Source: Microbacterium sp. TPD7012 (GTDB taxonomy: Bacteria > Actinomycetota > Actinomycetes > Actinomycetales > Microbacteriaceae). Taken from it: 64,000 bases of DNA. Shown piece after piece: positions 34,967-43,076 of this stretch; position 1 is the first letter of the stretch; each line of letters starts with the position of its first letter. Position numbers and translations under genes: made by a program. The DNA lies in NCBI RefSeq assembly GCF_003075395.1, contig NZ_QDFV01000002.1, forward strand, positions 248,001 to 312,000, read 5' to 3'. The notes beneath the pieces were generated by a model. The model ran no database searches. It was not told the DNA's origin and saw only the letters and a list, made by a program, of their open reading frames with translations.

Positions 34967-35751
34967 GCGGCACCACCACGCCCGAGTACCCCATCCGCGT
35001 CGTCGTCTGGGGGGAGAACCGGCACGAACAGGTCGAACAGAAGGTGCGCGACATCTACCCGTCCGGCATGCACACGACCATCAAGGAGGGCATCGAGGAG
35101 AACCTCGGTGAGCGCGCCGTCGTCACGACGGTCACTCTCGACGATCCGGAGCACGGTCTGACCGAAGAGGTCCTCGCGGCCACGGACGTGCTCGTCTGGT
35201 GGGGGCACGCGGCGCACGGGGAGGTCTCGGATGAGGTCGTCGACCGCGTGCAGCGTCACGTGCTCGAGGGGATGGGGCTCCTCGTCCTGCACTCCGGGCA
35301 CTGGTCGCGCATCTTCGGGCGACTCATGGGCACGACCTGCACCCTCCGCTGGCGGTCCAAGGACGACCGCGAGATCGTGTGGACGGTCGACCCGACGCAT
35401 CCGATCGCGCGCGGCATCCCGCATCCGTTCCTCATCCCGGCGCAGGAGATGTACGGGGAGTTCTTCGATGTGCCGGCACCGGATGAGCTCGTCTTCCTCT
35501 CGACGTTCTCGGGCGGAGAGGTGTTCCGCAGCGGCATGACCTATCGGCGCGGCTTCGGGAAGATCTTCTACTTCAGCCCCGGCGATCAGGACTACCCGGT
35601 CTATCACCAGGCCGAGGTGCGGAAGGTGATCGCGAACGGTGTGGAGTGGGCCAAGACGCTGCGTCCGAACCGCGAGATCCCCGTGCTTCTGCGCTACGAG
35701 ACCGAGGACTTCTACAACGGGCGCGGGTACGAGGGGGCGATGGAGCGATGA
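34963..35751 (+). CDS. ThuA-domain protein
   Basis: 262 residues of the ThuA (trehalose utilisation) fold, related to class I glutamine amidotransferases but without a catalytic Cys triad. Visible markers are RVVVWGENRHE, DVLVWWGHAAHGE, GLLVLHSGHWSRIF and GRGKIFYFSPGDQDYP-like GFGKIFYFSPG. Proteins of this kind accompany Gfo/Idh/MocA dehydrogenases in pathways that use 3-keto sugars. It is flanked by two such dehydrogenases here, and overlaps the next one by four bases. Its reaction is not established. Confidence 0.83.
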   Translation: MSGTTTPEYPIRVVVWGENRHEQVEQKVRDIYPSGMHTTIKEGIEENLGERAVVTTVTLDDPEHGLTEEVLAATDVLVWWGHAAHGEVSDEVVDRVQRHVLEGMGLLVLHSGHWSRIFGRLMGTTCTLRWRSKDDREIVWTVDPTHPIARGIPHPFLIPAQEMYGEFFDVPAPDELVFLSTFSGGEVFRSGMTYRRGFGKIFYFSPGDQDYPVYHQAEVRKVIANGVEWAKTLRPNREIPVLLRYETEDFYNGRGYEGAMER

Positions 35752-36827
35752 CGGGCCCGCTGCGCCTGGTGCAGGTCGGCGCCGGCGGAATGGGGCGCGC
35801 GTGGCTGCGCACGATCGCCGAGAGTCCGGAGGTCGAGTTGGCGGGTCTCGTCGACCTCGACCTCGACGTCGCCCGCGCCGCGTTGGCGGATGCCGGACTG
35901 CACGGTGTCGAGGTGGGCAGGAGCACGGCGGAGGTCGCGGATGCGGTCGGGGCAGATGCCGTCGTGAACGTCACGGTGCCCGAGGCGCACCTCATCGTGA
36001 ACGAGGAGGCCCTCGGTGCGGGCTACCCCGTGCTCTGCGAGAAGCCGGCGGCACCGACCGTCGCGGCGGCGATGGTCCAGGCGGGGATGGCCGAGCTCTC
36101 CGGTCGCCTGCTCATGATCAGCCAGTCGCGGCGGTACTTCGCAGCCCTCAGGGAGCTGCGCCGGCAGGTCGAGGGGCTCGGCGCGATCGGCACGGTCACC
36201 ACGGAGTTCTTCAAGGCCCCGCACTTCGGCGGCTTCCGCGAGGAGATGCCGCACGTGCTGCTGGTGGACATGGCGATCCACGCCTTCGACGCCGCGCGCT
36301 TCGTCATCGGCGCAGAACCCGTCTCGGTGTACTGCGAGGAGTACAACCCGACGTGGAGCTGGTACGCCGGTGCGGCGAACGCCGCCGCGGTGTTCGAGTT
36401 CGAGGGCGGCACGCGGTACGTGTACAACGGCAGCTGGTGCTCACCCGGGCAGGAGACGTCGTGGAACGGCTCGTGGCGGGTCAGCGCCGCGGAGGGCACG
36501 GCGACCTGGGACGGTGCGGGGCATCCGCTCGTGCAGCGACCGGATGCGGGCGAGCCGGTCGCGGTCGCGGCGGCTCCGATCCGTGAGGAGATCTCCGGGT
36601 CGCTCGAGGCTTTCGTGCACGCGCTCCGCACCGGAGCCGAGCCGGAGAACGGCATCCGAGAGAACCTCCGGAGCCTGGCGATGGTCGAGGCGGCCGTCGC
36701 GTCGGCGGAGACCGGCGCCAGGGTGCGGATCGACGACGTCCTGGAGCGGGCGCGGGAGACCGCGATCGCGCAGACTCGCCGAGAGGACGTGCGGGAGTGG
36801 CTCCGGGGGGTGCCGGTCGCGCCCTGA
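35748..36827 (+). CDS. Gfo/Idh/MocA family oxidoreductase, second
   Basis: 359 residues. Rossmann GAGGMGRAW at residues 11-19, CEKPAAP with the catalytic Lys, and LVDMAIHAFDAARF carrying the Asp/His pair. Its ATG overlaps the ThuA stop (ATGA). It is clearly diverged from the family member at 30561, so the operon probably performs two redox steps on one substrate, such as oxidation at C3 followed by reduction after cleavage. It is also a candidate for apiose dehydrogenase. Confidence 0.87.
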   Translation: MTGPLRLVQVGAGGMGRAWLRTIAESPEVELAGLVDLDLDVARAALADAGLHGVEVGRSTAEVADAVGADAVVNVTVPEAHLIVNEEALGAGYPVLCEKPAAPTVAAAMVQAGMAELSGRLLMISQSRRYFAALRELRRQVEGLGAIGTVTTEFFKAPHFGGFREEMPHVLLVDMAIHAFDAARFVIGAEPVSVYCEEYNPTWSWYAGAANAAAVFEFEGGTRYVYNGSWCSPGQETSWNGSWRVSAAEGTATWDGAGHPLVQRPDAGEPVAVAAAPIREEISGSLEAFVHALRTGAEPENGIRENLRSLAMVEAAVASAETGARVRIDDVLERARETAIAQTRREDVREWLRGVPVAP

Positions 36828-36831
36828 GGAG

Positions 36832-36904
36832 GGCGAGGCGCAGCGTGGATCAGAAGTGCCGCAAGCGGCCCCGTCGCAGATGCGTTCTCGATCCAGCCCG
36901 AGAC
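36832..36904 (+). repeat. Dispersed 73-bp structured repeat, copy 2
   Basis: Second copy of the element at 29287-29359, same orientation. Its inner hairpin GCCGC-AA-GCGGC is perfect, and TGGATCAGAA pairs with TTCTCGATCCA with one bulge. It lies just after the stop of the oxidoreductase and in front of the terminator of the converging apionate operon. Confidence 0.75.
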
Positions 36905-36906
36905 GG

Positions 36907-36941
36907 GGAAGGGGGACCGCCGGGACAGCGATCCCCCTTCC
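36907..36941 (-). terminator. Hairpin at the end of the apionate operon
   Basis: GGAAGGGGGA and TCCCCCTTCC form a 10-bp stem with a 15-base loop, ending five bases from the apnO stop codon. It has no T-run; a role in ending the leftward transcript is probable. Confidence 0.55.
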
Positions 36942-36945
36942 GGCG

Positions 36946-37818
36946 TCAGCGCTCGATCTTGTCGAGGTGGAGCATCCGCGCGAGGTTCTTGTCGAGCTCG
37001 TCGTCGCGGAAGATCTTCTTCCAGTCGTCCTTGATGATGCTCTCGCGGCCGTAGTCCATCGCGATCAGGCACGCGTCGGAGAACGGGTTGTCGCCGCGCA
37101 GACCGTTGGCGAGAGCCACCTGCGTGTGGCCGTAGAGGATGCTGCGGGCAGCGGCCTCCGGAACGCCCATGGTGTTGACGGTCTCCTGCAGGGCCTCGTT
37201 GAGCAGGTCTCCGATCATGCAGGCGACGGTCTCGACGAGGGTGGGCTCGAGCTGGGCGAGCTGCTTGATCGTGACCCAGTGCACGTCGATGACGGGCGCG
37301 TAGATCGCGCGGACGGTCGCCTCGACGATCGCCTTCTTCGCCTCGTCGTCGCTTTCGATCGCGGCGATCGCGTCCTGCGGGGCGGCGATGCCGCCGAACG
37401 TGTCGGCCCACTGCTCCGGGGTCTCGCGCTGCAGGAAGATCGACGGGTGGCACGGGTGCGCCACGGCCTGGATCACGTCGTCGCGCGTGGTGAGCAGACC
37501 CGCGTACGCGGCGGCGGGGTCGAGCGTCAGCAGGATCGCACCGGAGCGCAACTGGGGGACGAGATCCGCGGTGACCGGGCCGAGGGCCAGGTCGGGAACG
37601 GCGAGCACCACGATGTCGGCGTCGGCGACGGCCGTGGAGGCATCGGTGAGCTCGCGCCCGGCGTCGACCGTGCGCTGCTGGCCGGCGGGGGAGTTCTCCA
37701 CGTACCAGACGGTGTGGTCGGTCTTCACGAGGTTGTTGGACACGCGCATGCCCATCTTGCCGCCGGCGCCGATGACGGCGATCTTGTAGGTGGCGGTGCT
37801 CGTCGACGTGTCGGTCAT
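36946..37818 (-). CDS. apnO: Probable D-apionate oxidoisomerase
   Basis: 290 residues. An N-terminal NAD-binding domain with AVIGAGGKMG (Gly17-Gly23) and a C-terminal all-helical phosphogluconate-dehydrogenase-like domain (ARSILYGHTQVALAN, with Lys and Glu residues). ApnO oxidises D-apionate and moves a hydroxymethyl group to give 3-oxo-isoapionate. Support comes from the fold and from the genes directly upstream, which supply every later step to D-erythrose 4-phosphate. ATG 37818 overlaps the stop of the upstream gene by four bases and follows GAGGAG. Other beta-hydroxyacid dehydrogenases share the fold; context drives the assignment. Confidence 0.72.
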   Translation of the reverse strand: MTDTSTSTATYKIAVIGAGGKMGMRVSNNLVKTDHTVWYVENSPAGQQRTVDAGRELTDASTAVADADIVVLAVPDLALGPVTADLVPQLRSGAILLTLDPAAAYAGLLTTRDDVIQAVAHPCHPSIFLQRETPEQWADTFGGIAAPQDAIAAIESDDEAKKAIVEATVRAIYAPVIDVHWVTIKQLAQLEPTLVETVACMIGDLLNEALQETVNTMGVPEAAARSILYGHTQVALANGLRGDNPFSDACLIAMDYGRESIIKDDWKKIFRDDELDKNLARMLHLDKIER

Positions 37819-38609
37819 GATGTGCTCCTCAGTTCTTCCAGGGTGAGGCGGGTCCATTCCCGCTCGGTTCGGATGGTGGTCTCGGCGTCGTCCTGCCAGG
37901 GCAGCCAGTGCTCGACGATCTCGTTGATGCCGCGCTCGCGCGGCCGGACCGTGGCGAGCAGATGGGCGTAGTCGTGCAGACCGGTTCCCATCGCGCAGCC
38001 GGAGTATGTGAAGCCGACCCAGCCCGGCTGGCGGGCGAAGGCGAAGTCCTTCACGTGGATGTTCCTGGTGAGGGCCGCGGTCTGCTCGACGCAGGTCCGC
38101 GGGCTCTCCAGCTGGGCGACGACATTGGCCGGGTCGAGGCAGACGCCGAGGTTCGGGCTGCCGACGCGCTCGATGATCCCGAGGAGGTCGGCGGTGGGCA
38201 CCTGTTCGTACGTCTCGAGGGCGAGGGTCACTCCGGCGGCCTCGTAGGAGCGGATGCTGTCGCGAAGCCAGGACTCCGCCTCGTCGTCCGAGGGGCGCGA
38301 ATCCGGTCCGTAGAGCATGCTGCGTACGAGCCGAGCGTCGAAGATCGCGGCGAGCTCGAGGAAGCGCTCGAGGTGCGCGGGGACGATGCCCTTCGTGCCG
38401 AGCTCGATCGTGAGGCCGAGGTCACGGGCGGCCGCGGCGGCGTCTCGCACCTCGTCGTCGCTCATCTGCTCGAGCGGGGCGTAGTCGCAGATCTGGAAGA
38501 GGTCGACGCCCTGGGCGCGGGTGTCCTCGAACGCGCCGACCAGGGTCAGCGGCTCGGGCGCGCGCTCGGAGTGCTGCCAGAAATAGGCGTAGGTGCCGAG
38601 GCCGATCAC
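37815..38609 (-). CDS. oiaC: Xylose-isomerase-like TIM barrel, probable 3-oxo-isoapionate decarboxylase
   Basis: 264 residues. Metal ligands of the AP-endonuclease-2/xylose-isomerase fold are visible in ALETYEQ (Glu), CLDPANV (Asp), NIHVKDF (His and Asp) and NEIVEHW (Glu). The family includes sugar isomerases, epimerases and the OiaC decarboxylase that turns 3-oxo-isoapionate into L-erythrulose. Position between apnO and the erythrulose genes favours OiaC. Start is GTG 38609 behind GGGAGG; it overlaps the upstream lerI stop by four bases. A tetrulose isomerase role is the main alternative. Confidence 0.62.
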   Translation of the reverse strand: MIGLGTYAYFWQHSERAPEPLTLVGAFEDTRAQGVDLFQICDYAPLEQMSDDEVRDAAAAARDLGLTIELGTKGIVPAHLERFLELAAIFDARLVRSMLYGPDSRPSDDEAESWLRDSIRSYEAAGVTLALETYEQVPTADLLGIIERVGSPNLGVCLDPANVVAQLESPRTCVEQTAALTRNIHVKDFAFARQPGWVGFTYSGCAMGTGLHDYAHLLATVRPRERGINEIVEHWLPWQDDAETTIRTEREWTRLTLEELRSTS

Positions 38610-39397
38610 GCCGCACCTCCCGTGGGTCCCTGAGCCTGTCGAAGGGCCGCCAACTCCGCCGCCTCATCGAGCACGGCGACGAGGGCGTCGGGATCGTGGG
38701 CGAACCGGCCGAGGAAGACACCGTCGACGTCGTCGCCGAGCGCGGTGAGAAGGCCGGGGCCGGCCGCTCCGCCGTAGATGACGGTGGAGTCCGCGCGATC
38801 GGCATCGCCATCGAGCGCGGCGCGCAGCGCGGCCGCGACGACACGGATGTGGTCGTGGGGTGCGGGCTCGGGCGCGCCGATCGCCCAGACGGGCTCGTAC
38901 GCGACGATCACGGCGCCGGCCGGGGCATCGGCGAGGGCGGCGCGCAGCTGGGCGACGGCGACCTCGGCGGCATCCGCAGGATCCTGATGCGAGGTCTCGC
39001 CGATGCACAGGAGTGGGGTGAGGCCTGCGCGCAGGGCGGCGGCGGTCTTCTGCGCCACGACCTCGTCGGTCTCGGCGAACAGCCGGCGGCGTTCGGCGTG
39101 CCCGATCTCGGCGATCGTCGCGCCGACCTCGGCGAGCTCGGACGCCGCCACCTCTCCGGTGTAGGCGCCCCCGTCTGCCGCGGCGACGTCCTGTCCGCCG
39201 ATCCGCACCGGGGTTCCGTCGAAGGCGGCGATCGCCGGGAGCACCTGGAGGAACGTCGGCGTGATGAAGAGCTCGACCGCGCCCGATCGCACGGCCTCGT
39301 GCGCGCGGACTCGCGCGGCGACCGCGTCGAACCATGTCGCCGCCTGCTGATGACCGAAGTACATCTTCAGGCTCACGCCGACCGTCACCTTCGTCAT
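38606..39397 (-). CDS. lerI: Triosephosphate-isomerase-like protein, probable L-erythrulose 1-phosphate isomerase
   Basis: 263 residues with the TIM catalytic set: Lys11, His100 in EIGHAERR and Glu168 in YEPVWAIG. The N-terminal NWK motif of housekeeping TPI is replaced by VSLKMYFG, and the gene is locked in a catabolic operon, so it is not the glycolytic enzyme. LerI converts L-erythrulose 1-phosphate to D-erythrulose 4-phosphate. The ATG overlaps the derI stop by one base (TGATG). The C-terminal LRQAQGPTGG is encoded by a dispersed palindromic repeat read in frame and is probably not functional. Confidence 0.75.
   Translation of the reverse strand: MTKVTVGVSLKMYFGHQQAATWFDAVAARVRAHEAVRSGAVELFITPTFLQVLPAIAAFDGTPVRIGGQDVAAADGGAYTGEVAASELAEVGATIAEIGHAERRRLFAETDEVVAQKTAAALRAGLTPLLCIGETSHQDPADAAEVAVAQLRAALADAPAGAVIVAYEPVWAIGAPEPAPHDHIRVVAAALRAALDGDADRADSTVIYGGAAGPGLLTALGDDVDGVFLGRFAHDPDALVAVLDEAAELAALRQAQGPTGGAA
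38625..38648. repeat. REP-like palindromic repeat inside the 3' end of lerI
   Basis: The core CCCTGAGCCTGTCGAAGGG (38628-38646) is a short dispersed repeat that I have often seen in Microbacterium-like genomes, usually between genes. Here it is translated as the tail of LerI. Only one copy is seen in this window. Confidence 0.6.
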
Positions 39398-39867
39398 CAG
39401 CAGGATCCGGTGGACTCGTATTCGCCGATGACCGCGACCTTCTCGGCCGAGGCGCTGCTCGGGTCGAAGCGGTACGTCAGCCACTCGCGCACGAGACGGC
39501 GGGCGAGCTCGATGCCGACGACGCGCTGACCCATCGTGAGGATCTGCGCGTCGTTGGAGAGCACGCCGCGCTCGACCGAGAAAGAGTCGTGGGCGGTGAC
39601 GGCGCGGATGCCGGGGACCTTGTTGGCGGCGATCGCGACGCCGAGACCGGTGCCGCAGATCAGGAGGGCGCGGTCGGCCTCGCCCGCAGCGACGAGCTCG
39701 GCGGCGGCGATCGCGACACGCGGATACGCGGTGTGCCCGTCGGCATCCACTCCCACGTCGACGACGCTCGCGACGATGCCGTTCTCCTCGAGGTCCTTCT
39801 TGAGGATCTCCTTGTAGTCGAAACCGGCGTCGTCGCTGCCGATCACGAGGCGGAGGGTGTCAGTCAT
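39397..39867 (-). CDS. derI: RpiB/LacAB family isomerase, probable D-erythrulose 4-phosphate isomerase
   Basis: 156 residues. RpiB hallmarks are [11 protein letters not shown] near the N-terminus, Cys71 in [15 protein letters not shown] (catalytic base), His93 in TAHDSF, and [15 protein letters not shown]. DerI-type members convert D-erythrulose 4-phosphate to D-erythrose 4-phosphate, which enters the pentose phosphate and shikimate routes. It overlaps lerK by eight bases and lerI by one. Ribose 5-phosphate isomerase activity cannot be excluded, but the operon setting argues for the four-carbon substrate. Confidence 0.77.
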   Translation of the reverse strand: MTDTLRLVIGSDDAGFDYKEILKKDLEENGIVASVVDVGVDADGHTAYPRVAIAAAELVAAGEADRALLICGTGLGVAIAANKVPGIRAVTAHDSFSVERGVLSNDAQILTMGQRVVGIELARRLVREWLTYRFDPSSASAEKVAVIGEYESTGSC

Positions 39868-41599
39868 TGCGGTTCCTTTCGAGGTCGGCGAACACGTCGC
39901 CGACGGCCGTCACGATCAGCGCGAGCGAGTGCGCGCCGGGGTCGGGGGTTCCCACGCTGTTCTGACCGTGGGTGCGGGCGCGGCCCATGCGGGGGAGCAG
40001 GTCGGCCGTGGCGGCGGCTGCGCGCGTGGCGGCATCCGCGGCGGTCCGCCACGCGTCGACGAAGGAGGCTCCTCCGTCGGTCGCAGAGGTGAGGGTGCTG
40101 CTGAAGGGGACGAGGGCATCGACCAGCGTCTTGTCGCCGACCTCGGCCTTGCCGTACTCCATCACTCCGCGGGTGCCCGCGGCGACGCCGGTCGCGACCG
40201 CGGCGGCATCCGGTCGTCCGGCATCGCCGAGCCGTGTCGCGATCGCGTTCAGGATGACGCCCCACAGCGCGCCGGAGGTGCCACCCGCCCGGTCGGCCCA
40301 GGCATCGGCGGCATGCGCGAGCGTCGTCGCCGCACCCGCGCCGGCCTGAGCGGCGGCCGTGGCGCCGGCGAGGGCCGCGTGCGAGCCGCGCTGCATGCCG
40401 ATGCCGTGGTCACCGTCGCCGGCGATGGAGTCGATGCGGCCGAACTCCTCGACGTGCTCGTCGACCGTGTCCGCGATGCGCTGCACGGCGGCCTGCACGA
40501 CGGCGGCGACGGCCACGGACTCCTCGTCGCCGGGTTCGACGGCGACGGCGGCGACGGCATCCGCTTCGACGATCTCAGCGCGCGCGGCGGCGAGCACCGA
40601 CCCCCGGCGATAGGCGGGGGTGTCGACGGGGGTGTCCCAGAGCTGCTCGAGCTCGTCGTCCAGCCAGAACAGGGTGAGCGAGGTGCCGGCCATGTCGAAG
40701 CTCGTGCAGTACTCGCCGACGTGCGGGTCGACCAGGACGAGACCGGCATCCGCGAGCAGCTGCGCGATGCGCCGGTAGACGACGAACATCTCCTCGTACT
40801 TGAGCGAACCCAGGCCGTTGAGGATCGGGACGACGCGCGCGCCGGAGGTCTCGACACCCGCGGGAACCTCGTCGAGCAGTCGGCTGACGAGGAGCTCGGC
40901 CAGGCCGTCGGCCGACGGGATGTCGGTCTCCTCGATGCCGGGCTCGCCGTGGATGCCGAGACCGATCGCCATCCGCCCGGCGGGGACCGTGAACAGCGGC
41001 TCGGGGGCACCGGGGAGCGTGCATCCGGAGAAGGCGACGCCGAAGGAGCGCGTGCGCTCGTTCGCGAGAGTCGCGACGCGGGTGACGCCGGCGAGGTCGT
41101 AGCCCGCCTCGGCGGCGGCGGCCGCGGTGCGGAACACCGTCAGGTCGCCGGCGATGCCACGGCGCTTGTGCTTCTCGTCGACCGAGGCGCTGAAGATGTC
41201 ATCCGTGACGGTGACCGTCTCGCAGGCGATCCCCTCGGCGCGGAGCTTCTCCTGTGCGGCGTCGAAGTTCAGCACGTCGCCGGCGTAGTTGCCGTAGCTG
41301 AGGAAGACTCCCGCACCGCGGTTCGCGGCCTTCGCCACCGTGTGCACCTGCTGGGTGGAGGGCGACGCGAACAGGTTGCCCATCACGGCGCCGTGGGCGA
41401 GACCCTGGCCGACGAGTCCGCCGAAGGCAGGGTAGTGGCCGGAGCCGCCGCCGATCACGACGGCGACCTGGCCCTCGGGGACGACCGTGCTGCGCACGAC
41501 TCCGCCGGGGACCCCACGCACCGAGCGCTCGTTCGCGGCGATGAAGCCCGCGATCATCTCGTCCGCGAAGTCGGCGGGGTCGTTCCAGAGCCTGGTCAT
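39860..41599 (-). CDS. lerK: DhaK-DhaL fusion kinase, probable L-erythrulose kinase
   Basis: 579 residues: DhaK domain (1-330) with [12 protein letters not shown] and His217 in GLGIHGEPG, the residue that binds the keto sugar covalently; DhaL domain (about 360-579) with [10 protein letters not shown] (Asp395, Asp397, His398) for Mg-ATP. Such ATP-dependent fusions act on dihydroxyacetone or on erythruloses. Next to lerI and derI it most likely makes L-erythrulose 1-phosphate. Its stop overlaps the derI start by eight bases, and its own ATG overlaps the stop of the transporter gene. Confidence 0.8.
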   Translation of the reverse strand: MTRLWNDPADFADEMIAGFIAANERSVRGVPGGVVRSTVVPEGQVAVVIGGGSGHYPAFGGLVGQGLAHGAVMGNLFASPSTQQVHTVAKAANRGAGVFLSYGNYAGDVLNFDAAQEKLRAEGIACETVTVTDDIFSASVDEKHKRRGIAGDLTVFRTAAAAAEAGYDLAGVTRVATLANERTRSFGVAFSGCTLPGAPEPLFTVPAGRMAIGLGIHGEPGIEETDIPSADGLAELLVSRLLDEVPAGVETSGARVVPILNGLGSLKYEEMFVVYRRIAQLLADAGLVLVDPHVGEYCTSFDMAGTSLTLFWLDDELEQLWDTPVDTPAYRRGSVLAAARAEIVEADAVAAVAVEPGDEESVAVAAVVQAAVQRIADTVDEHVEEFGRIDSIAGDGDHGIGMQRGSHAALAGATAAAQAGAGAATTLAHAADAWADRAGGTSGALWGVILNAIATRLGDAGRPDAAAVATGVAAGTRGVMEYGKAEVGDKTLVDALVPFSSTLTSATDGGASFVDAWRTAADAATRAAAATADLLPRMGRARTHGQNSVGTPDPGAHSLALIVTAVGDVFADLERNRND

Positions 41600-42954
41600 C
41601 GCGTCTCCTCCACGGCGGGTGTGGGGGCGGTGGCGCCGGGGAGCACGCGGCTCCGACGGGCGAGGATCACCATCAGCACGGCCGAGAGCAGCATGAACCC
41701 GCCGACGATGAACATCGGCACCTGGTAGCCGCCGGTCCAGTCGTGCACGGCGCCCGTGATGTACGGGGCGCTGAAGCCGGCGAGGTTGCCGATCGTGTTG
41801 ATCAGCGCCACGCCTGCGGCCGCCGCGACGCCGGTGAGGAACTGCGTCGGGAGCGTCCAGAAGTTCGGCAGGGCCGCGAAGATCGCGCAGGCGGTGACCG
41901 TGATGACCGCGATGGTCGCCACGGGGGATCCGGTGAACAGCGCCAGCGGGATGGAGACCGCACCGGCGACCGCGGGGATCGCGATGTGCCAGGTCTTCAG
42001 GCCGCGCTTGCCGGCGTCACGCGACCAGAAGTACATCACGACGGCGGCCGGGAGGTACGGGATCGCGGTGATGAGGCCCTTCTGCAGCACGTCGAACGTG
42101 CCGCCGGTCGCCGTCTGGAAGCCCTCGATGATCGTGGGCAGGAAGAACGCCAGCGCGTAGAGGCCGTAGATGAAGCCGAAGTAGATGAACGACAGCATCC
42201 AGACGCGTCCGCTGGAGAACGCGAAGCGCACGGAGACGTGCTTCTGGCTCGCCGCGGTGGTCTTGCGCTCAGCCTCGAGGGCCGAGGTGAGCCAGGTCTG
42301 CTCCTCGAGGGTCAGCCACTTCGCGTCGGAGGGCTTGTCCTTCAGGTAGAACCAGGCGATGACGCCGACGACGATCGCGGGGATCGCGACGCCCATGAAC
42401 ATGAAGCGCCAGCCCTCGAGGCCGAAGAAGACCCCGTGCTGCTGGATGAGCGCTCCGGCGAGCGGGGCGCCGATGACGGTGGTCAGCGGCTGAGCCAGGT
42501 AGAAGAGCATGAGGATGCGACCGCGGTACTGCGACGGCACCCAGAGGCTGAGGAAGAGGATCGCGCCCGGGAAGAAGCCGGCCTCGGCGACACCGAGCAG
42601 GAAGCGGAGCACGACGAGCTGCTCGAAGTTCTGCACCCAGGTGAAGAGGAGGGCGACGATGCCCCAGCTGACCATGATGCGGGCGAGCCAGCGGCGCGCC
42701 CCGAACTTGTGCAGAGCGAGGTTCGACGGCACCTCCAGCAGGATGTAGCCGATGAAGAAGACCCCCGAGGCGAAGCCGAACTGCGCGGCGCTCAGGGCGA
42801 GGTCGTCGTTCATCCCGTTGGGAGAGGCGAATCCGATCGCCGTCCGGTCGAGGTAGTTGATGAAGAACATCAGTGCCACGAACGGTACGAGGCGTATCGA
42901 GACCTTGCGGATCGCGGACTTCGCGACAGGCGTTTCGGTCTGGGTGGTGTCCAC
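41596..42954 (-). CDS. MFS transporter, anion:cation symporter (sugar-acid) type
   Basis: 452 residues, twelve predicted membrane helices. FFINYLDRTAIGFA and the loop RWLARIMVSWG are typical of the ACS family, whose members import galactonate, glucarate, tartrate and similar organic anions. As the first gene of the apionate operon it is the best candidate for uptake of D-apionate or a related acid. Start GTG 42954 is favoured by AGGAG six bases upstream; longer frames lack a ribosome site. A four-base overlap couples it to lerK. Confidence 0.85.
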   Translation of the reverse strand: MDTTQTETPVAKSAIRKVSIRLVPFVALMFFINYLDRTAIGFASPNGMNDDLALSAAQFGFASGVFFIGYILLEVPSNLALHKFGARRWLARIMVSWGIVALLFTWVQNFEQLVVLRFLLGVAEAGFFPGAILFLSLWVPSQYRGRILMLFYLAQPLTTVIGAPLAGALIQQHGVFFGLEGWRFMFMGVAIPAIVVGVIAWFYLKDKPSDAKWLTLEEQTWLTSALEAERKTTAASQKHVSVRFAFSSGRVWMLSFIYFGFIYGLYALAFFLPTIIEGFQTATGGTFDVLQKGLITAIPYLPAAVVMYFWSRDAGKRGLKTWHIAIPAVAGAVSIPLALFTGSPVATIAVITVTACAIFAALPNFWTLPTQFLTGVAAAAGVALINTIGNLAGFSAPYITGAVHDWTGGYQVPMFIVGGFMLLSAVLMVILARRSRVLPGATAPTPAVEETR

Positions 42955-43017
42955 GGTGACTCCTGTATCGACGGTGATCGCGCAGGGTTTCGTCCGGTGC
43001 GCATCATCCATACTGCA

Positions 43018-43027
43018 CAACCGGTTG
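43018..43027. promoter_or_regulatory. Putative GntR operator in the divergent apionate promoter
   Basis: CAACCGGTTG is a perfect palindrome, within TGGTCAACCGGTTGTGCA. On the minus strand TTGAAA, 17 bases and CAGTAT form a possible promoter with this site in the spacer. The remaining bases from 42955 to 43076 show nothing else clear. Confidence 0.5.
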
Positions 43028-43076
43028 ACCAATTTCAAGTCGCTCGTGGTATTTCGGTGACGGTAGGTTGGCAACC

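Noticed and set aside
36023..37453. 476-codon minus-strand frame spanning the 73-bp repeat and parts of two genes
   Set aside because: Its GWIENASATGPL segment is only the repeat read in frame; the same peptide appears at 29.3 kb for the same reason.
38606..39397. Housekeeping triosephosphate isomerase
   Set aside because: Catalytic Lys, His and Glu are present but the NWK start is changed and the gene is locked between derI and oiaC, which fits LerI better.
39397..39867. Housekeeping ribose 5-phosphate isomerase B
   Set aside because: Overlaps both neighbours in a four-carbon sugar operon; DerI is the simpler reading, though activity on ribose phosphate is not excluded.
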